Shown piece by piece: positions 18,574-26,893 of a stretch of DNA of 64,000 bases. The notes under the pieces are model-generated. The model saw nothing but the letters and a program-made list of their open reading frames with translations, was not told where the DNA came from and did not search any database. The DNA is taken from positions 49,504 through 113,503 of the forward strand of contig NZ_JAKGBZ010000009.1 in NCBI RefSeq assembly GCF_021556475.1, in the 5' to 3' direction. This stretch comes from Acidiphilium iwatense (lineage in GTDB: Bacteria; Pseudomonadota; Alphaproteobacteria; Acetobacterales; Acetobacteraceae). The number at the start of each line of letters is the position of its first letter. The stretch's first letter is position 1. Made by a program: the position numbers and the translations under genes.

Positions 18574-19389
18574 ATGGATCATGTCCCGCATGAAATGGAC
18601 GCCGGAGTCGGGGCGCTGGCGGGCGATGCGTGCCTGAATTGTGGGACGGCGCGGGTCGGGCCGTGGTGCCATGAATGCGGGCAGCACGCGGAAGCGGTGC
18701 ACCGGTCGGTGAAGCGGCTGGCCGTGGAGGCGGTCGAGGCGGCGCTGGAAACCGATGGGCGGTTTCTGCGGACGGTGCGGCGGCTGGCTTTCGATCCGGC
18801 GGGGCTGACGCGGGATTATCTGGCGGGAAAGCGGGTGAGCCAGTTCGGGCCGTTCAAGCTGTTCGTCATCGCGCTCGTGCTGTTCCTGTTTTTCGCGAAT
18901 ACCCATGTGTCGGTGATTTTCGGCGTTCCGAAGACCAGGGAAACCGCCGCCATGCCGGGCTGGCTTTTGCGCGCGAGCGCGGTTCTCAATGCGCATGGCG
19001 CGCAGGTGTTGCGCGAACTGCGCCACAGCGCGGAGCTGTTCGCGTTTCTGACCGTGCCGGTCGGGGCCGCGGTGCTGCGGCTGATCTTTCCCCTGCGGCG
19101 CGGCGTGGCGTTCTACGATCACCTGATTTTCGCGATGCAGTCTTTGGCGTTCCAGTTGGTGATGCTGACGCTGATCGTGGCGATGCCCGAGGGCTGGCCG
19201 GACCTGCTGGTGCTGCTGCCGCTGGCGGCGATGACGATCCACCTGTTCGTGCATATGCGCGGCGTCTACCGGACCTCGAAAGCGGGGACGGTGGTGCGGA
19301 TGCTGCTGCTCGGGACCGGCACGGCGATCGCCTATTCGGCGCTTGCGACGGTCTGGCTGGCGGCGGCGGCGCTGCTCGCGCTGGCTTGA
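18574..19389 (+). CDS. DUF3667 membrane protein with zinc ribbon
   Basis: About 271 residues. The N-terminal zinc ribbon has cysteines C20, C23, C32 and C35 (CLNCG and CHECG), followed by the helical FLRTVRRLAFDPAGLTRDYL block and then five or so membrane segments (FKLFVIALVLFLFF, ELFAFLTVPVGAAVLRLIF, LAFQLVMLTLIVAMP, LLVLLPLAAMTIHLFV, SALATVWLAAAALLALA). This matches DUF3667; function unknown. The start is the ATG at 18574 because the open frame upstream is antisense to osmC. Confidence 0.78.
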   Translation: MDHVPHEMDAGVGALAGDACLNCGTARVGPWCHECGQHAEAVHRSVKRLAVEAVEAALETDGRFLRTVRRLAFDPAGLTRDYLAGKRVSQFGPFKLFVIALVLFLFFANTHVSVIFGVPKTRETAAMPGWLLRASAVLNAHGAQVLRELRHSAELFAFLTVPVGAAVLRLIFPLRRGVAFYDHLIFAMQSLAFQLVMLTLIVAMPEGWPDLLVLLPLAAMTIHLFVHMRGVYRTSKAGTVVRMLLLGTGTAIAYSALATVWLAAAALLALA

Positions 19390-19420
19390 TCGGCGCGCGA
19401 TGGCGGGCGAGATAGAGGGC

Positions 19421-20452
19421 ATGTCGGAGACACTTTCGGCGCGGCGGCAGGCGATCCTCGTGCTCGGGATGCACCGGAGCGGCACCTCCGCGCTGACCAG
19501 GGTGCTCGGCCTGTGCGGCGCGGCGCTGCCGGAACGGCTGATGGATGCGGCGCCGGAGGTCAATGAACGGGGGTTCTGGGAGCCGCGCGAAATCGTCGCC
19601 CTGCATGAAGAGGCGCTCGAAGCGGCGGGCTCGGTCTGGCACGATATTCGCCCCCTGCCCGGCCCATGGTTCGAATCGGCGGCGGCGGCGGCGTTTCGCC
19701 AGCGGCTGGCGGCGCTGCTGGACGAGGAGTTCGGCACTGCCGCGCTGCCGGTGGTGAAGGACCCGCGACTGTGCCGGCTGCTGAATTTGTGGCTGCCGGT
19801 GCTGGGAACCCTGGATATCGCGCCTTGCGTGGTGATTCCGGTGCGCAATCCGCTGGAAGTGGCCGCCTCGCTGCGCCAGCGGGAGGGTTTCGGCGCGGCG
19901 AAATGGCTGATGCTGTGGCTCGGGCATTTTCTGGCGGCGGAGCGGGAGTCGCGCGGATTGCCGCGCTGCTTCGTGACCTATGAGCAGATTCTGACGGATT
20001 GGCGCAGCGTGGTGGAGCGGATCGGCGCGGTGCTCGGGATTGCGTGGCCGCGCGCACCGGGCGCGGCGGCGCCGGAGATCGAGGCGTTCCTTTCGGGCGC
20101 GCTGCGGCATCATGCGCGCAGCGACGATGCGCTGGACGATACCGTGCCGGTGTGGATCAGGGATGTTTACGATTGGGCGCTGGCGGCTTGCCGAGGCGCC
20201 GAACCGGATGGCGCGGCGCTCGACCGGATCGGCGCCGAAATGGCGGGGACGATGGCGGCGTTCGGGCCGGTGATCGGCGAGCTGGATGGGGAAATCGAGC
20301 GGAAATCGGCGGAGCTGCGGCGCTGGATCGATGTCGCGGTGGAGCGGTATGCGCTGATCGAGCAGTTGCAGACGGTTGCGGCGACACGAGAGACGGCGCG
20401 GCCGACGGGGACGCTGCAGGCCATGCTGCACCGGCTGCGCGGCAAATCATAG
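19421..20452 (+). CDS. Sulfotransferase family protein
   Basis: About 343 residues. The PAPS 5'-phosphosulfate loop GMHRSGTSAL is at residues 16-25, and the 3'-phosphate binding region (VVKDPRLCRLL, PVRNPLEVAASLRQRE) follows. Homologues sulfate glycans or modify cell-surface polymers; acceptor unknown. A C-terminal coiled helical tail follows the core. An in-frame ATG at 19400 is an alternative start. The 3' end overlaps the convergent lysE-type gene by 6 bases. Confidence 0.8.
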   Translation: MSETLSARRQAILVLGMHRSGTSALTRVLGLCGAALPERLMDAAPEVNERGFWEPREIVALHEEALEAAGSVWHDIRPLPGPWFESAAAAAFRQRLAALLDEEFGTAALPVVKDPRLCRLLNLWLPVLGTLDIAPCVVIPVRNPLEVAASLRQREGFGAAKWLMLWLGHFLAAERESRGLPRCFVTYEQILTDWRSVVERIGAVLGIAWPRAPGAAAPEIEAFLSGALRHHARSDDALDDTVPVWIRDVYDWALAACRGAEPDGAALDRIGAEMAGTMAAFGPVIGELDGEIERKSAELRRWIDVAVERYALIEQLQTVAATRETARPTGTLQAMLHRLRGKS

Positions 20453-21055
20453 AATATCGAGAAGCGCGGCGAGGCCGAAGCCGATCAGGCAGAGCGCGGA
20501 AAGCTGGCCGATGCGCTTGCGGGCGGCGGGGCCGATGACATGGTGCAGCCGGGCGATCAGGCTGACGAGGCCGAGCCACCACAGCATCGAGCCGGCAAGG
20601 ACGCCGAGCGTGGTTTCGGCGACCGCTTGTGCGCCGGAACGCATGCCGGGCGCGAAGGCGGCGAACATGGCGGCGAAGGTGAGCAGAGTCGGCGGGTTCG
20701 CCAAGGTGAGCGCATAGGCGCTGGCGAAGGCGGCGCGGATCGAGCCGGCGCCGGTGGTCGACGGATTTTCGGCGAACGGGGCGAACCAGAAGCGGGCGCC
20801 GATCGCGATCAGGATAAGCCCGGCGACCGCCTGGATTATGGCCTGATGGGCATGGAGGAAGGCTGCGAACAGCCCGGCGAGGCCGAGCGCCGCGGCGAAG
20901 GCGTAGGTGGTATCGGCCAGCGCGATGCCGGCGCCGGTGGCGAATCCCCAGCGTGGCCCGTGCGCCAGGGTGCGGCGCATGCAGATCAGGCTCATCGGGC
21001 CGACTGGAGCGGCGACCGCGAGGCCGAAGCCGATGGATTTGAGGAAAATCAGCAA
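20447..21055 (-). CDS. LysE family amino-acid/metabolite exporter
   Basis: 202-residue inner-membrane protein with six predicted helices. The signature GLAVAAPVGPMSLICMRRTL near the N terminus and ANPPTLLTFAAMFAAF after helix 3 are typical of LysE/RhtB exporters. The substrate cannot be predicted. It converges on the sulfotransferase gene, with a 6-base overlap. Confidence 0.87.
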   Translation of the reverse strand: MLIFLKSIGFGLAVAAPVGPMSLICMRRTLAHGPRWGFATGAGIALADTTYAFAAALGLAGLFAAFLHAHQAIIQAVAGLILIAIGARFWFAPFAENPSTTGAGSIRAAFASAYALTLANPPTLLTFAAMFAAFAPGMRSGAQAVAETTLGVLAGSMLWWLGLVSLIARLHHVIGPAARKRIGQLSALCLIGFGLAALLDIL

Positions 21056-21137
21056 GGATGGAGTTCCGCTTTGTCGCCGTTCCGCATGTCACGCTTTCCT
21101 TTTTTATAAAAATCATTCAATCTCGAAAAATTATCGC

Positions 21138-21326
21138 TCAAGCGTGACGGGCGCGGCACATGCGGGAGCGCGCAACCGGGACCGATAAACAGAAAAGCTG
21201 AAACAGGATGGCAATGCAAAGCAGAATTGTGCCCAGGCGATTAACGATTACGTTCGCGCGGCCCCACATGCGGTAGCGGAAGCTCGATATCCTCCCGGTA
21301 AACCATGCGGTGTCTCTTTCTGTCAT
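21138..21326 (-). CDS. Small hypothetical membrane protein, 62 residues
   Basis: Short ORF with one hydrophobic span (RLGTILLCIAILFQLFCLSV), flanked by basic residues as in a small single-pass membrane protein. It lies alone between the LysE gene and phaZ. No good ribosome-binding site is seen and no family is recognised, so it remains doubtful. Confidence 0.35.
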   Translation of the reverse strand: MTERDTAWFTGRISSFRYRMWGRANVIVNRLGTILLCIAILFQLFCLSVPVARSRMCRARHA

Positions 21327-21356
21327 GCGCCGCTCATTTCAAGGCGATTTTCACCG

Positions 21357-22574
21357 ATGATGTATGATTGGTATCAGACGCAGGAGGATCTGCTCGATCC
21401 GCTGCGGCTCATGGCCCGGAATTTCGCACCGGTCATGGAGCTGTTCAGCCCGGCCCGGCCATTCGCCACCATGGCGCGGGAGATGCGCGCGGCGCTGGAG
21501 CTGTTCGGCAATAGCGGAATTTCGCATCAGCGGCCGCCATTCGGGATCGGCAGCGTCATGGTCGGCGATCGCGAGGTCGGCGTGACCGAAGAGGTGGTGC
21601 AGGCGACGCCGTTCGGCGATCTGCTGCATTTCCGCAAGGCGGGCGATCCGGTCCAGCCGCGCGTGCTGATCGCGGCCCCGCTATCCGGCCATTTCGCGAC
21701 CCTGCTGCGCGATACCGTGCGGGTGATGCTGGCGGATCACGATGTCTACGTCACCGACTGGCACAATGCGCGGGATATTCCGCCGGGCGCGGGACGGTTC
21801 GGGTTCGACGATTACGTGGCGCATATCATGACGTTCCTGCGGCGGCTCGGGCCGGGCGCGCATGTGGTGGCGGTGTGCCAGCCGGCGGTCGCGGTGCTGG
21901 CGGCGACCGCGCTGATGGCCGAGGACGGCGATGCCGCGACGCCGCGCAGCATGACCCTGATGGGCGGGCCAATCGACACGCGACGCAACCCGTCCAAGGT
22001 GAACGCGCTGGCGAAGACGCGGGATATCGGCTGGTTCGAGCAGACCATGATCACCACCGTGCCCTGGCGCTATGCCGGGGCCGGGCGCGCGGTATATCCG
22101 GGGTTCATGCAGCTCGCGTCGTTCGTGTCGATGAATCTGGACCGGCATATCGGCGCGCATCTCAGGCAGTTCCGCGCGATCGTGACCGAGGATGCGGCGA
22201 GCGAGGCGGCGCATCGGCGGTTTTACGACGAGTATCGGGCGGTGATGGATCTGACCGCCGAATTCTATCTGGAGACGGTGGAGCGGGTGTTCCAGCGCCA
22301 CGACCTGCCGCTGGGAACCCTGGTATGGCGCGGCAGGCCGGTGCGGCCGGAGGCGATCGGCCAGACCTTCCTGTTCACCGTGGAGGGCGAGCGCGACGAT
22401 ATCTGCCCGCCCGGCCAGTCGGAAGCGGCGCTCGAACTTTGCTCCGGGCTCGCGGCGGCGCGCAAGCGCAGCCATGTGCAACCGGGCGTCGGGCATTACG
22501 GGGTGTTCAGCGGATCGCGCTGGGCGGGCGAGATTTATCCGCGGCTGCGCGAGGTGATCGCGCTGAGCGATTGA
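21357..22574 (+). CDS. phaZ: Intracellular polyhydroxyalkanoate depolymerase
   Basis: 405-residue PhaZ of the intracellular short-chain type, mobilising stored polyhydroxybutyrate. The family's nucleophile is a cysteine, here C174 in VVAVCQPAVAVLAA. The start MYDWYQTQEDLLDPLR and the C-terminal HVQPGVGHYGVFSGSRW (with the catalytic histidine) are characteristic. Two ATGs are adjacent at 21357 and 21360. No phasin or synthase gene is nearby. Confidence 0.92.
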   Translation: MMYDWYQTQEDLLDPLRLMARNFAPVMELFSPARPFATMAREMRAALELFGNSGISHQRPPFGIGSVMVGDREVGVTEEVVQATPFGDLLHFRKAGDPVQPRVLIAAPLSGHFATLLRDTVRVMLADHDVYVTDWHNARDIPPGAGRFGFDDYVAHIMTFLRRLGPGAHVVAVCQPAVAVLAATALMAEDGDAATPRSMTLMGGPIDTRRNPSKVNALAKTRDIGWFEQTMITTVPWRYAGAGRAVYPGFMQLASFVSMNLDRHIGAHLRQFRAIVTEDAASEAAHRRFYDEYRAVMDLTAEFYLETVERVFQRHDLPLGTLVWRGRPVRPEAIGQTFLFTVEGERDDICPPGQSEAALELCSGLAAARKRSHVQPGVGHYGVFSGSRWAGEIYPRLREVIALSD

Positions 22575-22701
22575 CGCCGCATCGGCCGGGCCTGTTACAA
22601 TTGGTCGGGTTGCGAAACCGCCGGATTACATCGCGCCGGTTAGCTATGATGCTTCAAGCCCAGGCTTTGGGCGGGGTTCAAGCGCCATGGGAGGAAGCGG
22701 A

Positions 22702-22821
22702 ATGGCAAAGCGGATTTTCGCGGCGGCTCTGGTCGTCGGGATGGGGATCACGCTGTCGGGCTGCGTGATCGTGCCCGGACGGCCGGGCTGGTGCTACTGG
22801 CATCCGTATCGCTGCCGGTAA
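22702..22821 (+). CDS. Small lipoprotein, 39 residues
   Basis: Begins MAKRIFAAALVVGMGITLSG, followed at once by Cys-Val-Ile-Val-Pro. The lipobox is LSGC with cysteine at residue 21, then an 18-residue mature tail rich in W, Y, P and C ending HPYRCR. A GGAGGAAG ribosome-binding site precedes the ATG. It resembles the many tiny alphaproteobacterial lipoproteins of unknown role. Confidence 0.65.
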   Translation: MAKRIFAAALVVGMGITLSGCVIVPGRPGWCYWHPYRCR

Positions 22822-23238
22822 GCGGGGGCCGCAAGCGGATAGAGGGTGGTGCCGGCATTGACCAGGGTGCCGCCGCCTCTCAATGCGACGCCGACCACGG
22901 CACCGCCCTCGATCAGGCCGGCGTTGCTGACCAGCCCGTAGGTGCCGTCAACGCCGATCGCGCGCTGGCCGCCGGCAATCGTGCCGCTGTTGGTCACCGC
23001 GTCGCTATTGGTGAAGTCGACAGCGTAGGCGGCGCCGGTTGCGGCGGTGATCTGCCCCTGGTTCCGCAGGCTGTCGGCCCCAAGGCCGGTGACGCTGCCG
23101 GTGATGGCGATGTCGTTGATGAGGCCGGCGAAGGTGCCGAGGCTGACGCCGCCGGTGAAGCAGTTGCGCGCGCAGGAATGTCGCCTGCGCATCGGTCTCG
23201 ACGCCTTCGGCGACCACCGAGAGGCCGAGATGCCGGTG
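22822..23238 (-). pseudogene. Gene debris: autotransporter-passenger fragment joined to EAL-domain fragment
   Basis: No intact gene covers this interval. On the minus strand one frame reads an autotransporter or adhesin-like beta-repeat fragment (GGVSLGTFAGLINDIAITG, LRNQGQITAATGAAYAV, TNSGTIAGGQRAIGVDGTYG) ending at a stop near 22794. Just upstream, another frame (about 23160-23238) reads HLGLSVVAEGVETDAQATFL, the late motif of EAL phosphodiesterase domains. The two fragments are unrelated families fused out of frame, so this is rearranged remnant DNA lying behind the TetR gene. Confidence 0.6.
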
Positions 23239-23880
23239 TCAGCCGGTCGCTGCCGGTTTACCGCAGATGACCCCCACCGCCTTGCGGGCGAGTTCCCGCA
23301 ATTCGGCGCGCGGAGTGCCGGAGCGCGCGCGGATGGCGATGGTGTGCAAGGTGGCGGAAGCGAGGATGGCGAGGGAGGCTGGGTCGGCATCCTGTCCGAT
23401 TTCGCCGCGCGTTTGCGCGGCGCGAATCCGCGCCTCGAAATTTTCGTCGAGCGTGCGGAGCCCCGCCGCGAAGGCGGCGCGGATTTCCGGGTCTTCCACA
23501 GCCTCCGCCGTCGCCGTGCCGATCATGAAACAGCCGCGCGGCGGGCCGTCGCCGGGAAAATACATCGACAGAGCCTTCTCGTAGATCAGCATCAGGGTCT
23601 CGTCCAAAGGCCGGTTCTGGGCGAGCGCTTCGCGCATCGCAGCACCGGCGAGCTGCCGGTAATGGTCAAGCGATTTGAGATAGAGCGCGTGCTTGTCGCC
23701 GAACGCCGCATAGAGGCTCGGCCGGTTCATGCCGGTCGCCACGGCAATCTCGTCGAGCGAGGTGTTGGAATAGCCGGCCTTCCAAAAGGCATCGATGGCA
23801 TGGCGAAGCGCGGTTTGCGGATCGTAGGCGCGGGGACGTCCGCGCCGCTTCGGTTCCGTGCCGGAAGTTTTTTGTACCAT
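23239..23880 (-). CDS. TetR/AcrR family transcriptional regulator
   Basis: 213-residue repressor. The N-terminal helix-turn-helix reads YSNTSLDEIAVATGMNRPSL followed by YAAFGDKHALY, typical of TetR. The C-terminal ligand domain carries FMIGTATAEAVEDPEIRAAF, seen in the YxaF/LmrA-like group. The start is the ATG ending at 23880; the long open frame upstream is antisense to the divergent GST gene. Inverted repeats flanking the shared promoter region suggest that it represses both itself and the GST. Confidence 0.87.
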   Translation of the reverse strand: MVQKTSGTEPKRRGRPRAYDPQTALRHAIDAFWKAGYSNTSLDEIAVATGMNRPSLYAAFGDKHALYLKSLDHYRQLAGAAMREALAQNRPLDETLMLIYEKALSMYFPGDGPPRGCFMIGTATAEAVEDPEIRAAFAAGLRTLDENFEARIRAAQTRGEIGQDADPASLAILASATLHTIAIRARSGTPRAELRELARKAVGVICGKPAATG

Positions 23881-23938
23881 TTCGCAAAAAATCCTTGACC
23901 GCGCTCTCGTGATGATAGATATTATGCGAATTGGTACA
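23873..23938. promoter_or_regulatory. Divergent TetR/GST promoter with paired operators
   Basis: TGTACCATTTCGCA (23873-23886) and TGCGAATTGGTACA (23925-23938) are inverted copies of one 14-base sequence with a single mismatch, 38 bases apart. Between them a plus-strand TTGACC (23895-23900) and TATTAT (23920-23925) form a plausible promoter for the GST gene; its -10 overlaps the second copy. The first copy covers the tetR start codon. Confidence 0.62.
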
Positions 23939-23958
23939 TAATTCAATGGAGAACGATC

Positions 23959-24594
23959 ATGCAGCTTTATTTCTCGCCGCTTGCCTGCTCGATGGCGTCG
24001 CGCATCGCGCTTTACGAGGCCGACGCTCCGGCGCGGTTCATCGAGGTCGATCCCAAGACCAAGCGCACCCTCGACGGCGAGGATTTCCGCGCGGTCAATC
24101 CGCTCGGGCTGGTGCCGGCGATTCGCACCGATGACGGCGAGGTGCTCACGGAAAACGCGGCGATCCTGCAATATATCGCCGATCGGTTTCCGGGGGCGGC
24201 TTTGGCCCCGCGCGAGGGCATGGCCCGCTCGCGCCTGCATCAATGGCTGTGTTTCATCGGCACCGAATTGCACAAGGCGCTGTTCAACCCGCTGTTCGAT
24301 CCGAACATGCCGGAGGAGGCGAAGGCGCGGGCCCTGGAGAAAGGCGACCTCCGGCTTGCCTATCTCGACGGTTATCTGGGCGGGCGGGAGTTTCTGCTCG
24401 ACCGGTTCAGTGTGGCGGATGCCTATCTCCTGACCGTTCTGAACTGGAATATCGCCACACCGGTGGATCTCAAAAGATGGCCCGAGGTGCAGGATTATTA
24501 CATGCGGCTGAAGCAACGCCCGAGCATCGCGCGCGCCCTGGCGGAAGAGCACGCGCTTTATGCCGCGGAGCAGGCGCGCCACCGGGCCGCGTGA
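23959..24594 (+). CDS. Glutathione S-transferase, beta-like
   Basis: 211-residue cytosolic GST. The N-terminal thioredoxin-like domain has FSPLACSMASRIAL with C10 in the position of the bacterial beta-class catalytic cysteine, then NPLGLVPAI and the glutathione-binding LTENAAILQYIAD. The helical C-terminal domain contains FSVADAYLLTVLNW. Divergent from the TetR gene and probably induced when TetR is released by an electrophilic ligand (inference). Confidence 0.9.
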   Translation: MQLYFSPLACSMASRIALYEADAPARFIEVDPKTKRTLDGEDFRAVNPLGLVPAIRTDDGEVLTENAAILQYIADRFPGAALAPREGMARSRLHQWLCFIGTELHKALFNPLFDPNMPEEAKARALEKGDLRLAYLDGYLGGREFLLDRFSVADAYLLTVLNWNIATPVDLKRWPEVQDYYMRLKQRPSIARALAEEHALYAAEQARHRAA

Positions 24595-24632
24595 GCGATG
24601 CGGAACCGGCCGAACCCATGGAGGTGAATTCG

Positions 24633-24785
24633 ATGAACGCAATTCTCAAAATTCTGGTTATCGCCGCACTCGGCCTGCTGACCGCTTGTGCCGGCGGCAA
24701 TCCCAGGCTGGTTTCGAAGATCAACGCGGCCTATGGCACGACGTTTCCGATTGCCGCGCACGGTTATGCCGGTCTGGGGCGGTGA
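24633..24785 (+). CDS. Small lipoprotein, 50 residues
   Basis: Starts MNAILKILVIAALGLLTACA, with the lipobox LTAC and cysteine at residue 19. The mature part is 32 residues (GGNPRLVSKINAAYGTTFPI and a short tail). GGAGGT stands 7 bases before the ATG. It lies 38 bases after the GST gene and could be co-transcribed. Family unknown. Confidence 0.6.
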   Translation: MNAILKILVIAALGLLTACAGGNPRLVSKINAAYGTTFPIAAHGYAGLGR

Positions 24786-25164
24786 CGTTCCGACACGTTG
24801 CGGATCGGCAACTTTGTTCGTATGATTTTCCGAGGCGGGTTTTCCGTGATTGGTGGCCGGGATGAGCGTGCCCGTCGCTTGGGCGCGTCTGTTTCGCGAT
24901 GGCCGGTTGAGACGACGATGATTACAGAAAATTAATCCACGTGCCGTTTATTTTGAAATTGTTCCGAAATTGCGAATAAGTCTCATCGAGCTGCGATCAA
25001 CCGATTGAAATAATATAATTTTTGATTGCGTCTCCGGCGATCGGCCGGTTTCGAATTATTGCGATTTCCGGGCGGTTTGTCGCGTTTGTTATGAACAATT
25101 TGGTTGACGACGCTTTCATCCAGCCCCTAAACGTATAGGGAAATCAGCGTTTGGAGGACGTCGC
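24786..25164. promoter_or_regulatory. AT-rich intergenic region with promoter for Hint gene
   Basis: The region has no gene. A perfect TATAAT (25014-25019) is the best -10 candidate; 17 bases upstream CTGCGA is a weak -35. The AT-rich tract 24920-25020 stands out from the GC-rich background. The transcript would have a leader of about 140 bases before the Hint-domain gene, whose ATG is preceded by GGAGG. Confidence 0.4.
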
Positions 25165-26730
25165 ATGGCCACGGACATCACGATCACCAGCAGTACCCCT
25201 TTGACGCTGACCAGCCAGCTTCAGGGCGGCTATATCGATTTCACCGGGGCGAATCAGACGCTGGTGATCGAGCCGAGCGCGCTGGTCGGGTCGCCGAGCG
25301 CGCCGACCCAGACGTTGATCAACGGCGAGGTGTATAATTTCGCACCGAGCGACGAGGTCATTCTCGACAATATCACGGCGCAGCTTGCGATCATCGGTTT
25401 TTCAAATATCGGGACTCTCCTGCCAGCGGAATTCGCTGGTGATCCGAACCCCGATCTCGTTCTGACGCCGGGGACGACGCAACTTGCGGTCGTCGCCGGA
25501 ATTCCAATTTACGGCACTCTCACCTCGAACAACCCGTTTTTCGTGGACGTGGCTCCGACCGGTAGTGCCAACTACAACTCCATCATCGCCTCGCTCGAAT
25601 TGATCGAGGAAAAGACGCTGGGCAAGATCGTGTCCGACAGCGGCCCTAGCGGACCGACCTTGACTCTCGACCTCTCTAATCCGTCCTCGGGTCTGTATAA
25701 TGGCACGCTCCTCACCTCGGCCGAGGTGAACGTCAATCCCCACCCGTGTTTCGTGACCGGCACGCGGATCGCGACCGAGCGGGGCGAGGTCGCGGTTGAG
25801 GATCTCGCGGTTGGCGATGTGGTGAAAACCGCGTCGGGCGGCGCTCGGCCGGTGAGGTGGATCGGCCATCGCGCGCTCGATTTCGCGAAACATCCACGAC
25901 CGGGGACGGCGCGGCCGGTGCGGATCGCCGCCGGCGCGCTCGCCGAAGGCGTGCCGGCGCGCGACCTCACGGTCTCACCGGATCACGCGCTGTTCGTGGG
26001 CGGCGTGCTGGTGCAGGCGAAGGATCTGATCGACGGCGCTCTGATCGTTCAAGAATCGCTGTGCCAGAGTGTGACCTACTGGCATGTCGAGCTCGATGCG
26101 CATGACGTGCTGCTCGCCGAGGGCGCGCCGGCCGAGAGCTATCTCGACACCGGGCATCGCGGCTTCTTCGAGAATGGCGACGGGCCGGTGGCGCTGCATC
26201 CCGATCTGATGCAGGCGCGGCGCGAAGGCGAAAGTTGCGCCAAGCTGGTGACCGAGGGTGAGGCGCTGGCATCGGTGCGGCGGCTCCTGGCGGCGCGGAA
26301 GGCGGCGCTGGGCTACGGCGTCGTCGAGAACGCGCCGTGGCTGCGGGCGGGCGGGATGTTCCTGGCACCGCGCACGGCCGCGCCCGGCGAGCTGGAATTC
26401 ACCCTGCCGGAAGGGACGCGCAAGCTCGAACTGATCACCGGCAGCTTCGCGCCGAGCGAGGTCGAGCCGGACTCGGACGATTGCCGCCGGCTGGGCATCG
26501 CGCTTCACGGCATCGTGCTCGACGGCAAGGCGCTGCCGATTGAGCGGACGATCCCGGAAACCGGCCGGCATCCGCGCGCCGAGGGCGATTCCGCGATCTG
26601 GACGCGCGGCGATACGGCATTGACTTTGCCGCGTTCCGGGCGCACGCTGACACTCCGTTATTCAGCGATCGCCTCGGCGTGGCGCCGGCGTGACGAGAGT
26701 GCGAAAGCGGCCTCCGTTCACGCGGCATGA
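25165..26730 (+). CDS. Hint-domain (Hedgehog/intein) protein
   Basis: 521 residues. The N-terminal ~190 residues are beta-rich, Ser/Thr/Asn-rich and without cysteine or a classical signal peptide. A Hint domain starts at C195 (HPCFVTGTRIATERGEVAVE), continues with DLAVGDVVKTASGG and RPVRWIG, then LTVSPDHALFVGGVLVQAKD, whose histidine belongs to the block-F-like motif. This is the alphaproteobacterial Hint_2 architecture, usually on secreted or surface proteins. Self-cleavage before C195 is possible but unproven. Followed by a clear terminator. Confidence 0.82.
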   Translation: MATDITITSSTPLTLTSQLQGGYIDFTGANQTLVIEPSALVGSPSAPTQTLINGEVYNFAPSDEVILDNITAQLAIIGFSNIGTLLPAEFAGDPNPDLVLTPGTTQLAVVAGIPIYGTLTSNNPFFVDVAPTGSANYNSIIASLELIEEKTLGKIVSDSGPSGPTLTLDLSNPSSGLYNGTLLTSAEVNVNPHPCFVTGTRIATERGEVAVEDLAVGDVVKTASGGARPVRWIGHRALDFAKHPRPGTARPVRIAAGALAEGVPARDLTVSPDHALFVGGVLVQAKDLIDGALIVQESLCQSVTYWHVELDAHDVLLAEGAPAESYLDTGHRGFFENGDGPVALHPDLMQARREGESCAKLVTEGEALASVRRLLAARKAALGYGVVENAPWLRAGGMFLAPRTAAPGELEFTLPEGTRKLELITGSFAPSEVEPDSDDCRRLGIALHGIVLDGKALPIERTIPETGRHPRAEGDSAIWTRGDTALTLPRSGRTLTLRYSAIASAWRRRDESAKAASVHAA

Positions 26731-26802
26731 CCCGCAGCGTGCCGAGTGCCGCCAACCACAACAAGAAGAGCGTTCCCTTATCTGAAATTTGAGCCCGAAG
26801 GC

Positions 26803-26841
26803 GAACCGTGCCGAGTCCCACACCGGCACGGTTCTTTTCTT
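26803..26841 (+). terminator. Rho-independent terminator after Hint gene
   Basis: GAACCGTGCCG (26803-26813) is perfectly complementary to CGGCACGGTTC (26824-26834), with a 10-base loop, and is followed by TTTTCTT. Confidence 0.8.
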
Positions 26842-26893
26842 CAGGGGCAGCCTTGTTCTATTCCATCATTCGGGCTTGCTGGAGAGACACGAC

